64,000 nt of DNA from Hemicentrotus pulcherrimus (lineage: Eukaryota > Echinodermata > Echinoidea > Camarodonta > Strongylocentrotidae), in contig BEXV01000718.1 in assembly GCA_003118195.1 (NCBI GenBank), positions 1 to 64,000 on the forward strand, given 5' to 3'. A model generated the notes under the pieces. It was not told the DNA's origin. It ran no database searches and worked only from the letters and a program-made list of their open reading frames with translations. Shown here piece by piece: positions 1-12,110 of the stretch (position 1 is the stretch's first letter; the number at the start of each line of letters is the position of its first letter). The translations under genes and the position numbers were made by a program.

Positions 1-88
1 GTAGTAGTAGTAGTAGTTAGAGGTGGAAATGAAGTAACAATTAATTAGAAAAAAATAATTCATAACAAATCTATAAAACTCAACTCAC
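1..88 (-). other. Phox2: Start of Phox2 intron 2 (partial)
   Basis: On the minus strand this stretch follows the exon 2 donor (GTGAGT at 88-83) and runs off the window edge. It opens at the window end with a (GTA)5 tract (1-16). An in-frame TGA appears at 82-80, just after the donor, so read-through gives only two extra residues. The acceptor and exon 3 are not in the window. Confidence 0.9.
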
Positions 89-300
89 CTGTACCCTGGC
101 TTCAGTTAGATCAGTCTTCAAGGCTAATTCCTCTCGTTTATAGATGTCAGGATAATGGGTTTCATTAAAGGCTTTCTCCAGCTCCTTGAGCTGTGCACTG
201 GTAAATGTTGTCCTGATACGGCGCTGTTTTCTCTTCTCATGCAGGCCGTTAGAGGTGGTCGAACCCTCGTGGAGTATTCGGTGCATGTACGGCATACCGG
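89..300 (-). CDS. Phox2: Phox2 homeobox gene, exon 2 (homeodomain residues 1-46)
   Basis: This 212-bp exon encodes the linker and most of a paired-like homeodomain transcription factor that acts in the nucleus. In vertebrates Phox2 proteins specify autonomic, visceral motor and noradrenergic neurons. The block [20 protein letters not shown] is the Phox2 signature. Homeodomain residues 1-46 are present, including F8, L16, F20, E32, R44 and Q46; E32, R44 and Q46 are typical of the paired class. Against human PHOX2B as I remember it, 41 of 46 residues match; the differences are K18, A19, N21, K30 and T38. The exon begins after a CTTCTTCAG acceptor (AG at 302-301) in phase 1 and ends at CAG (91-89) before donor GTGAGT, splitting the homeodomain after residue 46 in phase 0. 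That is the usual intron site of paired-class genes. Residues V47-N51 that complete the recognition helix are in exon 3, off-window. The linker looks about eight codons longer than in human PHOX2B. Assignment to Phox2 rather than Arx, Prrx or Alx is strong. Confidence 0.96.
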
Positions 301-440
301 CTGAAGAAGAAAATAGAGAAAGGGGGTGTTTGGTTAGTATATATTTAACTGGATGAACTTTAGTTTGTCATGAAAATATTGTTTGTTTAACATTAAAATA
401 TACCTGGACATCTTTCTATGTATACTTTTTAAAACTTATG

Positions 441-577
441 TTGATGATGATGATGTTGATGTTGATGGTAATGTTTGGTGAAGTGATGATGATGATGATA
501 AGGATGAAGATGATGATGTTGATGATGATGACGATGATGATGATGATGGTGATGGTGATGGTTCTGATGGTGGTGTT
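441..577 (+). repeat. Imperfect (GAT)n microsatellite
   Basis: GAT/GTT/GGT triplets are interrupted by short unique bits, 140 bp inside intron 1 from exon 2. The opposite strand reads as a poly-histidine frame (429-629), which is a translation artefact of the repeat. Confidence 0.95.
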
Positions 578-1479
578 GACTGTGATATAGTATAGAAAAG
601 GACTGATACATTAACCCTGAATAATACACTCTACACTACAGAAAATGTACTCCAAAATATTGTAAGGAAACTGCCCTCCCCTCCACTAGTACCCCTTCCT
701 CCTCTCCTGCTCGCCAACCATTGACGCCCCTATTTTGTAATGCCACATGTTTCGGTTTGGACATTCACATTCTGTAATACTTTATCATTTCTTTTACATG
801 TATGTGTTAACATATTTATGAGCCATAATGGTCGAGTGGAATTGATGTTCTTTACAATCAGTTTTTTCCACAATATTTTTATTTTTTACATCCGATTTCG
901 TTTTATAGTGATTTGATCATGAATTAGTTATGTCATGAAATTTAACCGGAATCAATCTGGTGCCTTTATTATCCCTTAATAACTAATGAGTCAACGCAGA
1001 ACATTTATTATCTATAAACAATGTATGATGAAATCATTACATAATGATACACAGTTCCAGATGTCATGTTTAAGACTGGATTTAATCACAAAGCATGTAT
1101 GTAAATATTGTAGGATATCATGGATTTACAGATAACGAGAGTATTTGTAAACACAAATTAACATCATCATTTGGGATAGTAATCACAAATAGCAATTTGG
1201 TGACTTTATCTTTCATCAATGTTATTCTCCGTGTGATTGGATTGTTATCATCTGACAGACAGACAGATATATATTTTTATACATAATTATCTGCAAATTA
1301 CGATCAGCTGCGATGGGGTCTTATACATGGGGAAAGGTCTAATGCAGTGTCACATTAATTACCTTATATTTCTAGGATTGATATAGTTAGTTACTCGACG
1401 ACAAAACTCAAATTATGAGCGGAAAGTCATTCAGTAAAGTCATACGAAAAAAAATAGCGCGATTTAAAGTCAATTGTAA

Positions 1480-1525
1480 GTGTGTGTGAGAGAGCGAGGG
1501 GGGAGAGAGCGAGAGAGGGGGAAGG
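1480..1525 (+). repeat. GA-rich low-complexity tract
   Basis: A short GT run passes into GAGA/GCGAG purine-rich sequence in intron 1. Confidence 0.85.
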
Positions 1526-2664
1526 AGCTGAAGGGAGAATCCTAAAGAGGATAGAAGACTGTCAAAACGAGTTAAGTTATTGCACAATGTTTGTATGTCA
1601 ATCGAAATGAATATGATCCACAATGAGAAGCGTGGTAAAGGCGATGCAAAGAGCGCGTGATCATGGGACGATTTCTCTGATTAACGACTGGGCTGGAGCA
1701 GGGAGAGTGACTCGAGGTGAAAAGGAGGGATACTGTATTTTTTTACCAAGCAGCGAAACTCCATCTCATCATCTAAAAGCTTATGCATGCATTAACACGA
1801 TCCGTTCGTCGATGCATCAAATATTATGCAAATGAGTATACGGAGAGAAGGAAAATTTTTACTTTAAATAAGTTTCTTTGTAAATGATTTCGTCTCATTT
1901 TAGATTTATGGCTTATTTTCGAGGTAAAACCCATCAACAATATTCATGCCATAGAATGAGTTCTGATAATTTACACCTTTTTATGTTTATTACGATTTCT
2001 TCCGATTTAGTTAAATGAAGGCAAAACGAAAGCAAATTAATACATACGATTTTTTCATTTTTATCATAACAAAAACTCAATAAAGTATTATTCTGTCCTG
2101 TTGAAATGCCATTTTGGCCACTATCAAAATAAGAGAATTTTTTTCTTCATCTATTGATGATGCTATTTTATACATGGTTATGAGAACAATATACGGCCAC
2201 TGCAGAGAGAACATCTCTTAAATCAGTCAGTCACTGAATGAGCTAAAACTTGAAGAAGAAAAAAAAACTGTTTTTTCTCATGAGGATAGACTGCATGGCA
2301 CAAATAGAATGCATTACATCTACCCGAGCTGAATGTTTAAAATATTGACTCAGTTTTATTATTTCTTCCCTTTTTATGTCTCTGTTATTCCCCCTACCTT
2401 CAACCTCTGTGTCTAAATGGATTACAAGCATTACAGGCACCATAATCATAGCTTTTTAACATGCCCTATACTATATAAATAAAAGGCAATTGCAATAGAG
2501 GTTGTATTATTATCACGTTATTAATGCATAATTTTGTCATTTGTTGAGATTTACGTAGAACATCATTCTTATCAGATATATATTTGTTATATCATTTATG
2601 TCATGCACTAGTATTAGAAATTAGAACATAAATGAATCTGAATCCGAGTAGATATAATATTTCG

Positions 2665-2760
2665 GTTAATAATAATAACAATAATAGTTCAGTTCTTGTA
2701 TAGCGCATAATACATTATGAAATAACATATCTATGCGCTTCCAAAGAGCTTTGAACTTTA
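2665..2760 (-). repeat. SINE 3'-tail fragment
   Basis: On the minus strand the sequence has two GCGC motifs about 40 bp apart (AAGCGCATAGA, then ATGCGCTATAC) followed by an ATT/GTT-rich simple tail. This resembles the ends of the tRNA-derived SINEs at 31.0 and 54.0 kb, which also carry a GCGCTAT-type motif before an ATT/ATC-rich tail. No A or B box is seen upstream, so only the 3' end is present. Confidence 0.5.
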
Positions 2761-4475
2761 TTACCCTATAGCTTTAGCGTTCAAAGAAAAGTTCCTTTTA
2801 TTCATAAATGCAAACAAATAAAAACAAAATACATTAATTAAACCGCCAAATTATAAGAAAATGTGCGTGCATATAACGACAGAATTCCCTTCGATTGAGA
2901 TGTAAGCACTTAACGCACTTAAGTACCTGAACGATATTATAGAGCAATTCTTCTGATAAATTTTCACCTATATATTGTGTCAAATAGTATTGGTATTTCT
3001 ATCACAGACCTATATTGCCCTCCAGCCGCTATGAATTATGGATTGTTATTGCATCCATTCTTAGCAACTATTGGTATTTCATACACGTATATATCGTTTG
3101 TATGTATTCATTACAGAGGACAATGGTCATGGACAGATTTATTGAAGCGTTGTATATTACTGTCAATGTATCTTTATACTGTATAATGCAAACGCCGCCC
3201 GGAAATGTGTCAGATACGGTAAGAGCAAAACATTGGTTTGAAAGAGGATATTTAGTATAATATACTGGCGTTTTCACAACACTCTGAACTTCTTTAAACA
3301 TGTATAAAATGTTCTCTGAACTGTGTTTAATGTACCTCTTCACCGAGACTCATGTGTTTATATATACAGTATTACAAAAAATGTTACTTACCATACCTAT
3401 TACATAAGTTCCACTAATATTTTTGAACTATCGTAAATAACATTTGTTGTAATTATTGTTATATTCTATTTGATAACTTCCTCCACTGTACTGAACTAAG
3501 TAACTAAATATATATAAGTGTGTACATAATGTAAGTAAAAACGTGCGTGGTAACCTGAAAAAGAATAATAGAGACGGACCAAAAACGGATTGTGAAACAA
3601 AAATTAAGGCGGATATTTGAACAGAGGTAGCCTTTTCTACTTTACTACTTGATTTAGTTCTATTGCTATTATGCATGTGTTTCTCTGTATGAATCTCTTT
3701 CTCTTTCTATATCACCACTGCATGCATAATACTAAAGACCTTCATAGCCATGCATTATATCCTTAGGGGAACATAAACTCTTGATCGCGTGTGTTCTCGC
3801 AATAATTCTGGCGTGGTTGGCCGCCGAAATAAAATTAGATATTACTCAGAATTTAACTTAATTATTTCCATTTGACAGAAATCCGATGGTTTCTTTTTTC
3901 CCTTGCAACCATGGCAACTACATGTGTTCACGAATGCTCCAAGGCGCAGAAGAAAATGCAGCCATGCAAGTTTATAAAATCTACCCAAGAATATGGAAAT
4001 CATCGAACTATACATGGTATATTCAGGCAACAATACACATACATCCCATATAACGCTGTATAGTGGCATCTTAATTTTGAATATAGACGCGCAAAATGGA
4101 TTTCTTTTGTGGTGATGTCTGTAAGCCACTGATATTGATCTCACCAACAAGACAACGCATATGAGTGACGATGTATATAGTTGAAACTCAGAATGGGATG
4201 CAAGAAAAGGGGTAAAAATAAAGAAGAAAGAAGTAAAACACACTGCGACACAAAAACATGATATCTCAATATTGAACGGTGAATTTCCAGAAGCTTTGAT
4301 TATATCACTATACCCTTCGGAAGAGATATGTTTTAGATTTTTCATGATGATCATTCTGTACAAGAGTGTTTTTTTTTTTAGGGGGATTTAACAAAAGTAG
4401 TTCAAACTAATATCAAAAAACGAACAAGGCCGCAAAATGAATTACATTTTCGAATTCATACCTACTGTTTTTCAC

Positions 4476-4509
4476 CAGAGAAATTAGTTTCTCATCACTA
4501 ATTTCTCTG
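4476..4509. repeat. Perfect 13-bp inverted repeat
   Basis: The left arm CAGAGAAATTAGT (4476-4488) is the exact reverse complement of the right arm (4497-4509), with an 8-nt spacer. Each arm contains an ATTA homeodomain core. It could form a hairpin, be a paired binding site or be a transposon relic. Confidence 0.85.
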
Positions 4510-5296
4510 CAAAATTATGCACAAAATAAAAAATTGAGAGAAATTTATGCGATATGATCGTCAATCTGATATCTTTAAATCCTGATTATATGAACAAGAT
4601 CTAATAATATTTCCTTGTTACATCTTTCTTTTAAATTTTTCGGATTTAGAATGGAAAACACAATTCTTGCCCTCTCTAGTTTTATCCAGTCAGGTTGACA
4701 ACTGTACTCTTTGTTTTGGAAATTTGAGCGCACCAAACAACAGCTGACCCGTGAAATCACTTTCCACGTATAAACACATAATCAATAACTAGACATTAAA
4801 AATACATTCCTTTGTTATAACGAGATAATTATCCAGCTTGTTAGTACCTAACACACAGTGAATCTGTAATCGATAAAATGAACCTCCATGATTTATCGCT
4901 GAAACCGTTTCCGTAACCCATCAATAAATCAATATTTCCTTTCCATAACCAAGAGGTCTGCTGTTAGACTGCGTGAATAATAAATTCGTTCAACATAAGT
5001 ACCATTATTGATGAACATGTGTTCTTTTTAACAATGTTTTCGTCATGAGCTGATGAATTATTATGACATATGTTAATAAAGCTTTTTGTTCGAAAATAAT
5101 TAATGAGCATTAGGGAGCATGTTGGGGACCTTAAGGCAAACAAATATATACATTAGACGGATGAAGCTATTTAAGAGTGAAAATGATTAGAGAACCATAT
5201 TCAAGAACAAATAATGTTAAAAAGATGATTTAGATAGAAAGGGGAATGAGATTATAAGGGGAGTATAGTTTAAGGAGTGAAAGAGTGAAGGGTAGG

Positions 5297-5323
5297 GATA
5301 GATAGATAGAGAGAGAGAGAGAC
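5297..5323 (+). repeat. (GATA)n/(GA)n microsatellite
   Basis: A short GATA run grades into GAGA in intron 1. A pure 12-G homopolymer follows at 5431-5442. Confidence 0.9.
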
Positions 5324-7767
5324 AATGTAGGAGGGGTATTCTTTGAACAAAGAAATGCGACATATTCCTTCATACATAGAAAATACCTCAAATCTGACGA
5401 GATAGAGATTTTTTAAAGATCCAGTGCAGTGGGGGGGGGGGGTCCAATAAGTATCCCCCTCAGATTTTTTCCGCCAATTGTCATCCTCCTTCGATATGAA
5501 TTATTTTAGAATGGCAGGCGGTGATCTTAACATCTGTTAAGTAATTTACAAGCTCGATTATTACTCGTCTGCTACCAGTCTTTCATAGAATATATCCTCA
5601 CTGATTTTAATGAACGGCAGGTCTTTTGCTCATGCTACCCGCGAAATTGACCGGTTTCTATTCTGAAAAGTTACTTAACCGAACTTAATTCCCATTCAAC
5701 GCGAGTGTGGCACAGATCAAATGGATACCGAAAGTTAACAGTGGAATGGGGTCTTTTTAACAAATTAATTGTCCTAATTTTCCGCACCAGTAATGTAGGG
5801 CATTGATCAGGTGACGATTAACTATCCTTTGGCAGTAAAGAGGGTGAGGCAAATATATAAATTAAATTTTCTCTAAATAGCTGTCTCTTTGTTGTTATTG
5901 TTTTTGTTCTTGTTGTTGTGTTATTGGTGGTGATTTTGTAGTTATTGCTTGAATGCATGGAAATTGAAATCAATCCTGGTGACATAAGACCCTAGGTGGG
6001 GTTTGAATAACGTATAATATTTTATGAGAAAAATACAGAACACTGTAAACAAAAAATAAAACGAGGAAGAATATTTCGGTTATTTTATCCATGTCGTTAA
6101 TATTCAACATGGCATTTTCATTAGTTTCATTAAAAAAATTAAAATATGATCGTAGGCCAGACTGCTAATGTTCATAAAAAAAATACTTACCGAGCATTTA
6201 TCTATCCCTTTCGCCATGTTCTATCTTTAATCTTTGAATCGTTTTGCATATTAGTGGAACGCGGAATAATAAGATGTGTAAAAACAGTGTATTTTTGTCG
6301 CTTTCTTTGAAAGTTTAAATTGGTGATACACAAATTGAGGAATAGTCATGTCAATAGTCAATATTGCTATCAATTCAGCCTGATGTTGAATAAAATTGAA
6401 TTGTGAAAATATCTCACAAGGGAAATCGAATACATCTTTATCTCCGGGGTAAGAGCACTATCACAATAATAATGAAAAAAGAAAATAGTTATCATACAAA
6501 ACTATAAACTGAAATCTTATCAATCCATGCATTATCTTGATACTCAATACCTTCAACAATATTGAATCGAAAAAATCATTGTAGCTATATTGTGGCTGTC
6601 TATTATATCGCCGTACTTTTATTCAAAACACACGATGGTAGCATCATGATCATGTGAGGGTCTCGTAACCAAATCCTCATCGAATCCCTTGTCGATGATC
6701 ACTGATATGATGAGCAATTTATCTCCAGGCATAAACATGTCTCTATTTTCATATCCGATAGAGTAAGAGAGGCTAAATCACATCACCTTTTTATGTGAGC
6801 CATTTTTTTTCCTTCTCAACAGTCCATCTTCTTTCCTCTTCTTTATCTCATTTTTTGTTTAGTCATCGGAGTTCAATCTTCTTTCGACCGGTTTAATCAC
6901 GGCCTTATTGAAATAAAGATTGCTTTTTTAGACAACTCAATTCTGGGCAATGATTTCATCTCTCACATAGCTATACCCATAGGCATGTAATGTAAACCTA
7001 TTTCTTTAGTCAAATAGAAGAGGCCTCCATGCAAATCAAAGCACCTGAAATATATACACCTAGTACAGTGATTCAACTTTAGAGTTTGAAACAGTAGGCT
7101 ATACGTCTATAAAATCGACATAATCCGATTTAGTAGGACTGGACAAAATCAACCTTTTGTTCCTAACCATGGCATAACATAATGAGAACGCTAATATGCC
7201 ATAAACATTTTTCTGAAATGAAAAAAGGTAGAATTTCAATTCTGTGGAGTCTACGTAAGTATGATCTAATGAAACCGTCAATGTACATGCCCTCGCTAAT
7301 CTTCAATTTCTGTTTAGGACTTCAAACGCATTTACATATTCATATCCGTCATAATTATAGACCTGCGCATAATGATGTAGTTCTGTTTCCCTTGATTTAC
7401 TATTTACACGGTAATGCAATACAAAATAATTACACTTGATTTCATGATAAAGCAATGATGGAGTCATCAAAGTTTCCATGTCTTTTTGTGCTGGATTTTT
7501 CCACTCTGTCTCTTTTCAGTCTTGTTTTTAAAAAAGTTGTTCCTTATTTTTCTCTTTGCCTGGTAGAAGTGTTATTCTGAATGTTTTGATGGTATCGTCT
7601 ATCCCTTAATTTGTTTTCCTCTTTTCTAGGTGAATGTCACTGATAGGTGATATTGACTAGCAGACGATATTTGACACTACCAATGGATTGATTCGAGGAA
7701 ATTCGCGCGCTCTTTTCGCGCCCTTTTTCAACTTACCATCTGAGTGAAACACTAGAAAGTATATGAG

Positions 7768-7786
7768 AAAGGGAGGGAGGGAGAGA

Positions 7787-7823
<37 letters not shown>

Positions 7824-7824
7824 G
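7768..7824 (+). repeat. (GA)n microsatellite
   Basis: Nearly pure GA dinucleotides for about 55 bp, with GGGA units at the left end and a single T interruption, in intron 1. Confidence 0.95.
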
Positions 7825-9450
7825 TCGAACTAACAACTAGAGGGAGTAGAGTGTTTGAGCAATTAGAAGCAATTGGCTCGTTGTCTCTTTTTTAAAATCT
7901 GAGTTTTTGTTCATTAGTGAGAAAACACGTCGATTGATTTGGTTGAGATCTAACTGCTAGGGATTCCACTGGGTACACAGAAAACTGAAACCATCATGGC
8001 GGTATCAGGTCAGGCCCTTTTCCCTTCATTTCCTGGAACGTTTGCCATCATAATAATAAGAACCGCCTTCATTTGTGGAAGTGAGAACACAATTTAATGG
8101 GGATAGTATTTCAGTGAGGCGTTTAAGCAATCTTTGATTTTGCTGCTGAAGTAGGTAATTTGTTTTTATACCATATCGGCTTCTCTCTACCTCTCTCTCT
8201 CCCTCTCTAGTCCCTTTTTAAGAAGAATTTTTGCCATAGGTGGAGGGATATATCTATTACTAACCTATGGGTAAACAGACGGTTTCCCCAAAAGCCATTT
8301 TACTTTTTCGTATATGTGTTATCTCATGAAGGGGTGCAACGATAACTGTAACAAGTGTTCCGGAGACAGAAAATCAATCAAGTGCAGAATTCGATACACA
8401 CCTGACTAGAGCGCTGTTCCGTGGCGCCGCGATTGTCTGTCGTTTGTTTGGGTTTAATGGCGGTTAGTGAAGTCTTTGTTTTTCCCTTCAAACAACTCTT
8501 AAGACTAGAAACAGGAAACTATCTACTTTCATAGTTATTTATCCGTTTACCTGTTTGACTCCACACTACACATCATTACGAAATTACGCTGGATTACAAG
8601 CAAAATTAAAGTTTGGCGTCCATGATAAGTTTCTTCTGGCTTCTCGAAGCTCTTTGCTTCTTGAATTTTAGAACCTTTCTTTCATTCTCCGTCTACACCA
8701 AAATATTCAAATTTCCACCTAATCTGCTGATCATTTATTTTAATTTATGGAGTAAAATGCAGGGGAAAAATTGTATGATATTCTTTCTCATGTTATGATG
8801 CTACCTAAATAATCACCACAAACACAATGTTTCGAAAATGATATCGCTAGTGATATTCGTTTGTCTCGCGATGTGGTCAATAAAAAATCTAAAAGATCAC
8901 GACGTTTCGTGCGCTGCTGCAATGTTTTGTTTCAAGAAAATTCTTCACTTTTTACTTACTAATCTTGATAGTTTTGAAATGAAACACAAGCCTTATCAAA
9001 ATTGTTTACGTGCCACAAAAAGAGGGCACAATGATTGAGATGAGTTTAACTGCCCATGACCCTTAAAGAGCATGACAGAGTTAAATGACTTCTGATAATC
9101 CCATATTTTGGACTACAGGGTTTTACACTGTAAATGACCATTGATTTTATTTTAAATTACAGCGTGCAGGTTTCTTAAAGTTAGATCGAATATCAGTTGA
9201 TTATCTATAACACGAAACCCGCAATTAATCAGAATTTTCTTTTCGTCTTCGTTAGCTTGACATGCCTGATTATACTTGGTATTATATTTTCCCATTTGTA
9301 AGTTCATTCTGAGTGTGTAACAGAGGCGCAGCAGGGATCGAGTCATGGGAGGGGGTTACTGGTCTTATCGAATTAATGCAAAGAGTAGAGCGACCCAACA
9401 GGGAAGATTTTGAAGGGGGTCATATCCCCTTTTCACATATTGTTACTTAT

Positions 9451-9530
9451 CCCTTTCTCTCTCCCTCCCCCTCTCTCTCCCCCCTCTCTCTCTCTCTCTC
9501 TCTCTCTGTCTATCTCTATTCTCTGTCTTC
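9451..9530 (+). repeat. (CT)n microsatellite
   Basis: CTCTCC units lead into a pure CT run and then degenerate TCTATC. Serine/leucine-rich frames over it are artefacts. Confidence 0.95.
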
Positions 9531-10388
9531 CATTATAGAGAGGGCGCGTGCCCCTCTTATCTGACAAATTTTGCTGACAAATTAAGTCTTCAAATCATTT
9601 TCAGTCCATTTTGATAATGGTAATGATATCATGATCTCGAACTCTATCGAATATTTTATCCAAGCTATGTGTTGTTATTCGCTATTGGTCTCTTTTTGTT
9701 TAATTATAAGGAGCATAAGATAACAAGTGTCATCATTGACTTTTATGCATAAACAAAGTCATGGCATAATAGTTACTTGAATTTATGCTAATTAAGATTT
9801 CCTTGTTTATTTAAAATCATCAATCTAATAACAATGTTTATTCGCAAATGTAAATGTAAAATTGAAAAAGTATCTGGGACAACATAATTTTATAACGAAA
9901 TTATTCTCTTCTATTATCATCATCATAATCGTTTTTCTCTAATCAAATCTTTAACTTCTGGTAGATATTGCTAGATTCCGGATGAATAAAGGAGAAGAGA
10001 AAACCAATCTTTCAAACGATGCGTCCTAATTAATCAATCTGGTATGTATGGTGGGTAAGATTAATTCATCATCATGGGTCTCTCTGTATCTACAAATAGT
10101 TTCTCAATGGCCACTTCATGTCCTGTTCAAGCTTTCTTCATTTCAATCAAACTCTTCCGCAAACATCGACATGTGTCATACTAACGCACGAATTCTGCTT
10201 CCAAAGTCATCACCCTTATTAATGTATCATCCCAAGCGAGGGAGGAGAGATGAGGAAATAGCAGCGCAGTATACCCTTCACCCCCATTTCCATGCTATAC
10301 GGTGTCCCTGAATATTTAATTTGCCAAAATGGTCTATGAACAAGCATACACAAACAAGCGTATTTACAATGACGGCTGTGATTCTTTT

Positions 10389-10415
10389 TTCCCCTCGCTT
10401 ACCCAGCGAGGGGAA
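10389..10415. repeat. Perfect 11-bp GC-rich inverted repeat
   Basis: The left arm TTCCCCTCGCT (10389-10399) and right arm AGCGAGGGGAA (10405-10415) are perfect reverse complements around TACCC. An extra inverted copy of the centre, CTCGCTGGGTA, occurs at 10488-10498. Confidence 0.85.
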
Positions 10416-10683
10416 GGCGGCCCTTATTAATTCATTGATTGATTGATTTTTTCCCCCCTTCCTCTTCTTCCTCCCTTCTCTGTGTTTCTCGCTGGGTAGA
10501 TCCACCACCCGCTTGCCATGCTAGCGCTCCGATGAGCGAACGAGGGGTAGTATCGTACCGTCTGGCATGGCGGGGAAAGCCCAGCCATATGTCCGTATCG
10601 ACCCGCTCTCTCTCTCTCCATCTCATCTCGCTCCTATACACCAACACCAATGATATCATCACCATCCTCTCTTATTCTCTCCC

Positions 10684-10704
10684 CTCCTCCTCCTCCTCCT
10701 CCTC
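10684..10704 (+). repeat. (TCC)n microsatellite
   Basis: A run of TCC triplets inside a pyrimidine-rich stretch (10660-10710) of intron 1. Confidence 0.9.
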
Positions 10705-11324
10705 TCTCAGTAACAAGCAAACAATAGAGATGATGAGGGTGATCGTTGGAATATGGACCCCAAATGTCAACATTTAAACATCTCCTAATTTGCACAGAGT
10801 GAACAGTATACTCATTCCAAACAATCTTGACGACTTTTTTTTTTCTCTCTCTTTCTCCTTCAGCAATGATAGTGGAAGACTTAATTAATTTGAGTGCTAG
10901 TGTGAGGGGCATATTTTAGCCAGCAGAAATATAATATTGGGAGAGGAAACGGATTGCATCCGACCAGAAGTCGAAATATCAGTAGAGTACAAATTCTATA
11001 GTCAAACAATAAGGCATACATCTGTGTTGGCAATCCGAGTGAAATTTGCATAATCTCAGTTGTTATAAAAGCTGAACTTTCATTATACTATTTGTTGTGC
11101 CTCAGCTATTGAACCCAAAAATATATTATTCGGGGCATATCATGCAATATCTGTATATTAATTGATGTCTCATTTACCAAAAATATGGTACGTTATGATT
11201 ACCATTGCCCCAAATAATGTTTTGATAAACAACATTTTAATTAGTTTTGAGTATATTTTCTATTGAATTAAAATGTACTAAAAAATTATTGTGTTTCTAT
11301 GATTATCAATTTAGTATCAATAAT

Positions 11325-11392
11325 AGTAATGTATAGTATCGTGTATCGATGTAATATTAGTAATTTATAGTATCGTATATCTACGTAATATT
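11325..11392 (+). repeat. 34-bp tandem duplication
   Basis: Two adjacent 34-bp units (11325-11358 and 11359-11392) differ at four positions by my alignment. Both start AGTAAT and end GTAATATT. They lie in AT-rich intron 1 sequence. Confidence 0.88.
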
Positions 11393-11889
11393 TGTTGTAT
11401 ATTGTAAACTTTTTAAAAACGATTTCTGGAAAAAAGAAGAAAAAATATATGGGTACACGTACAACGATTGCAAAGAATTTCGAAAGATAAAGATAAAGCT
11501 ATTTCAGTAGTATTATGTATATCCCATTGGCATTATAATGACTTGCTACGTAATTAAAACATTACACAATTACTATGGTATTGACATTGCCATTGAGTTA
11601 TTATTTGTAGAAATTATTTCGATACTGTTGAGTGTGTCTCTGTTCATAGGACTTTTCTTTCCAAAGATTACAAAATATGTTTATTTGGCATTTAAAAAAC
11701 ATTTTCAAAGAGACATATTGAGTGTTTTTAATTTGTGGCTGTATAGTATGACATTTTTTAAGTGCATTAAAAGTATCTTCGTTTTATCTTTTGACAGCGA
11801 TGAAGATAAATTATAGAGAATTGGTTGTTAATGAAGCGAACTTTATTTCCTTTTGGTCACCAGTCCAGAGATTATCACCATGTGCGATA

Positions 11890-12110
11890 AGGATCTAGAC
11901 CGGTGGCGCAGGCGTGAAAAGGGGGGCACATACGGGTGTGTCCACAGAGTTTGCTAGCCGCGATCTTCACGAAGTCGCATATGGCATTTTTATTTGGCGC
12001 CTCTTTCTTCGGCTGGAGATGTGTCGCGTGCGGGAATGCGAATAGCCGGCTTCCCGCAAGCGCCCCGGTCGGTCGGTATACGGGGCGGATTAAAGACCTG
12101 CCTTGCTGAC
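11890..12110. promoter_or_regulatory. CpG-rich island in intron 1
   Basis: Counting bases, 12001-12120 is about 61% G+C with many CpGs, inside an intron that is otherwise strongly AT-rich. No open frame with recognisable content covers it. It may be an enhancer, an alternative promoter or an unmethylated CpG patch. The regulatory role is inferred from composition only. Confidence 0.3.

Noticed and set aside
429..629. Histidine-rich open frame on the minus strand
   Set aside because: It is the translation of the GAT triplet repeat inside Phox2 intron 1 and has no other content.
3842..4363. 173-codon minus-strand frame, the longest without Ns or repeats
   Set aside because: Composition looks random (Ser, Phe, Ile, Cys, His-rich), no domain is recognised, and it lies inside intron 1 in AT-rich sequence where frames this long can occur by chance.
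11538..11816. Hydrophobic 92-codon intronic frame with possible membrane segments
   Set aside because: AT-rich sequence yields Phe/Ile/Leu codons by default; there is no family match or start context.
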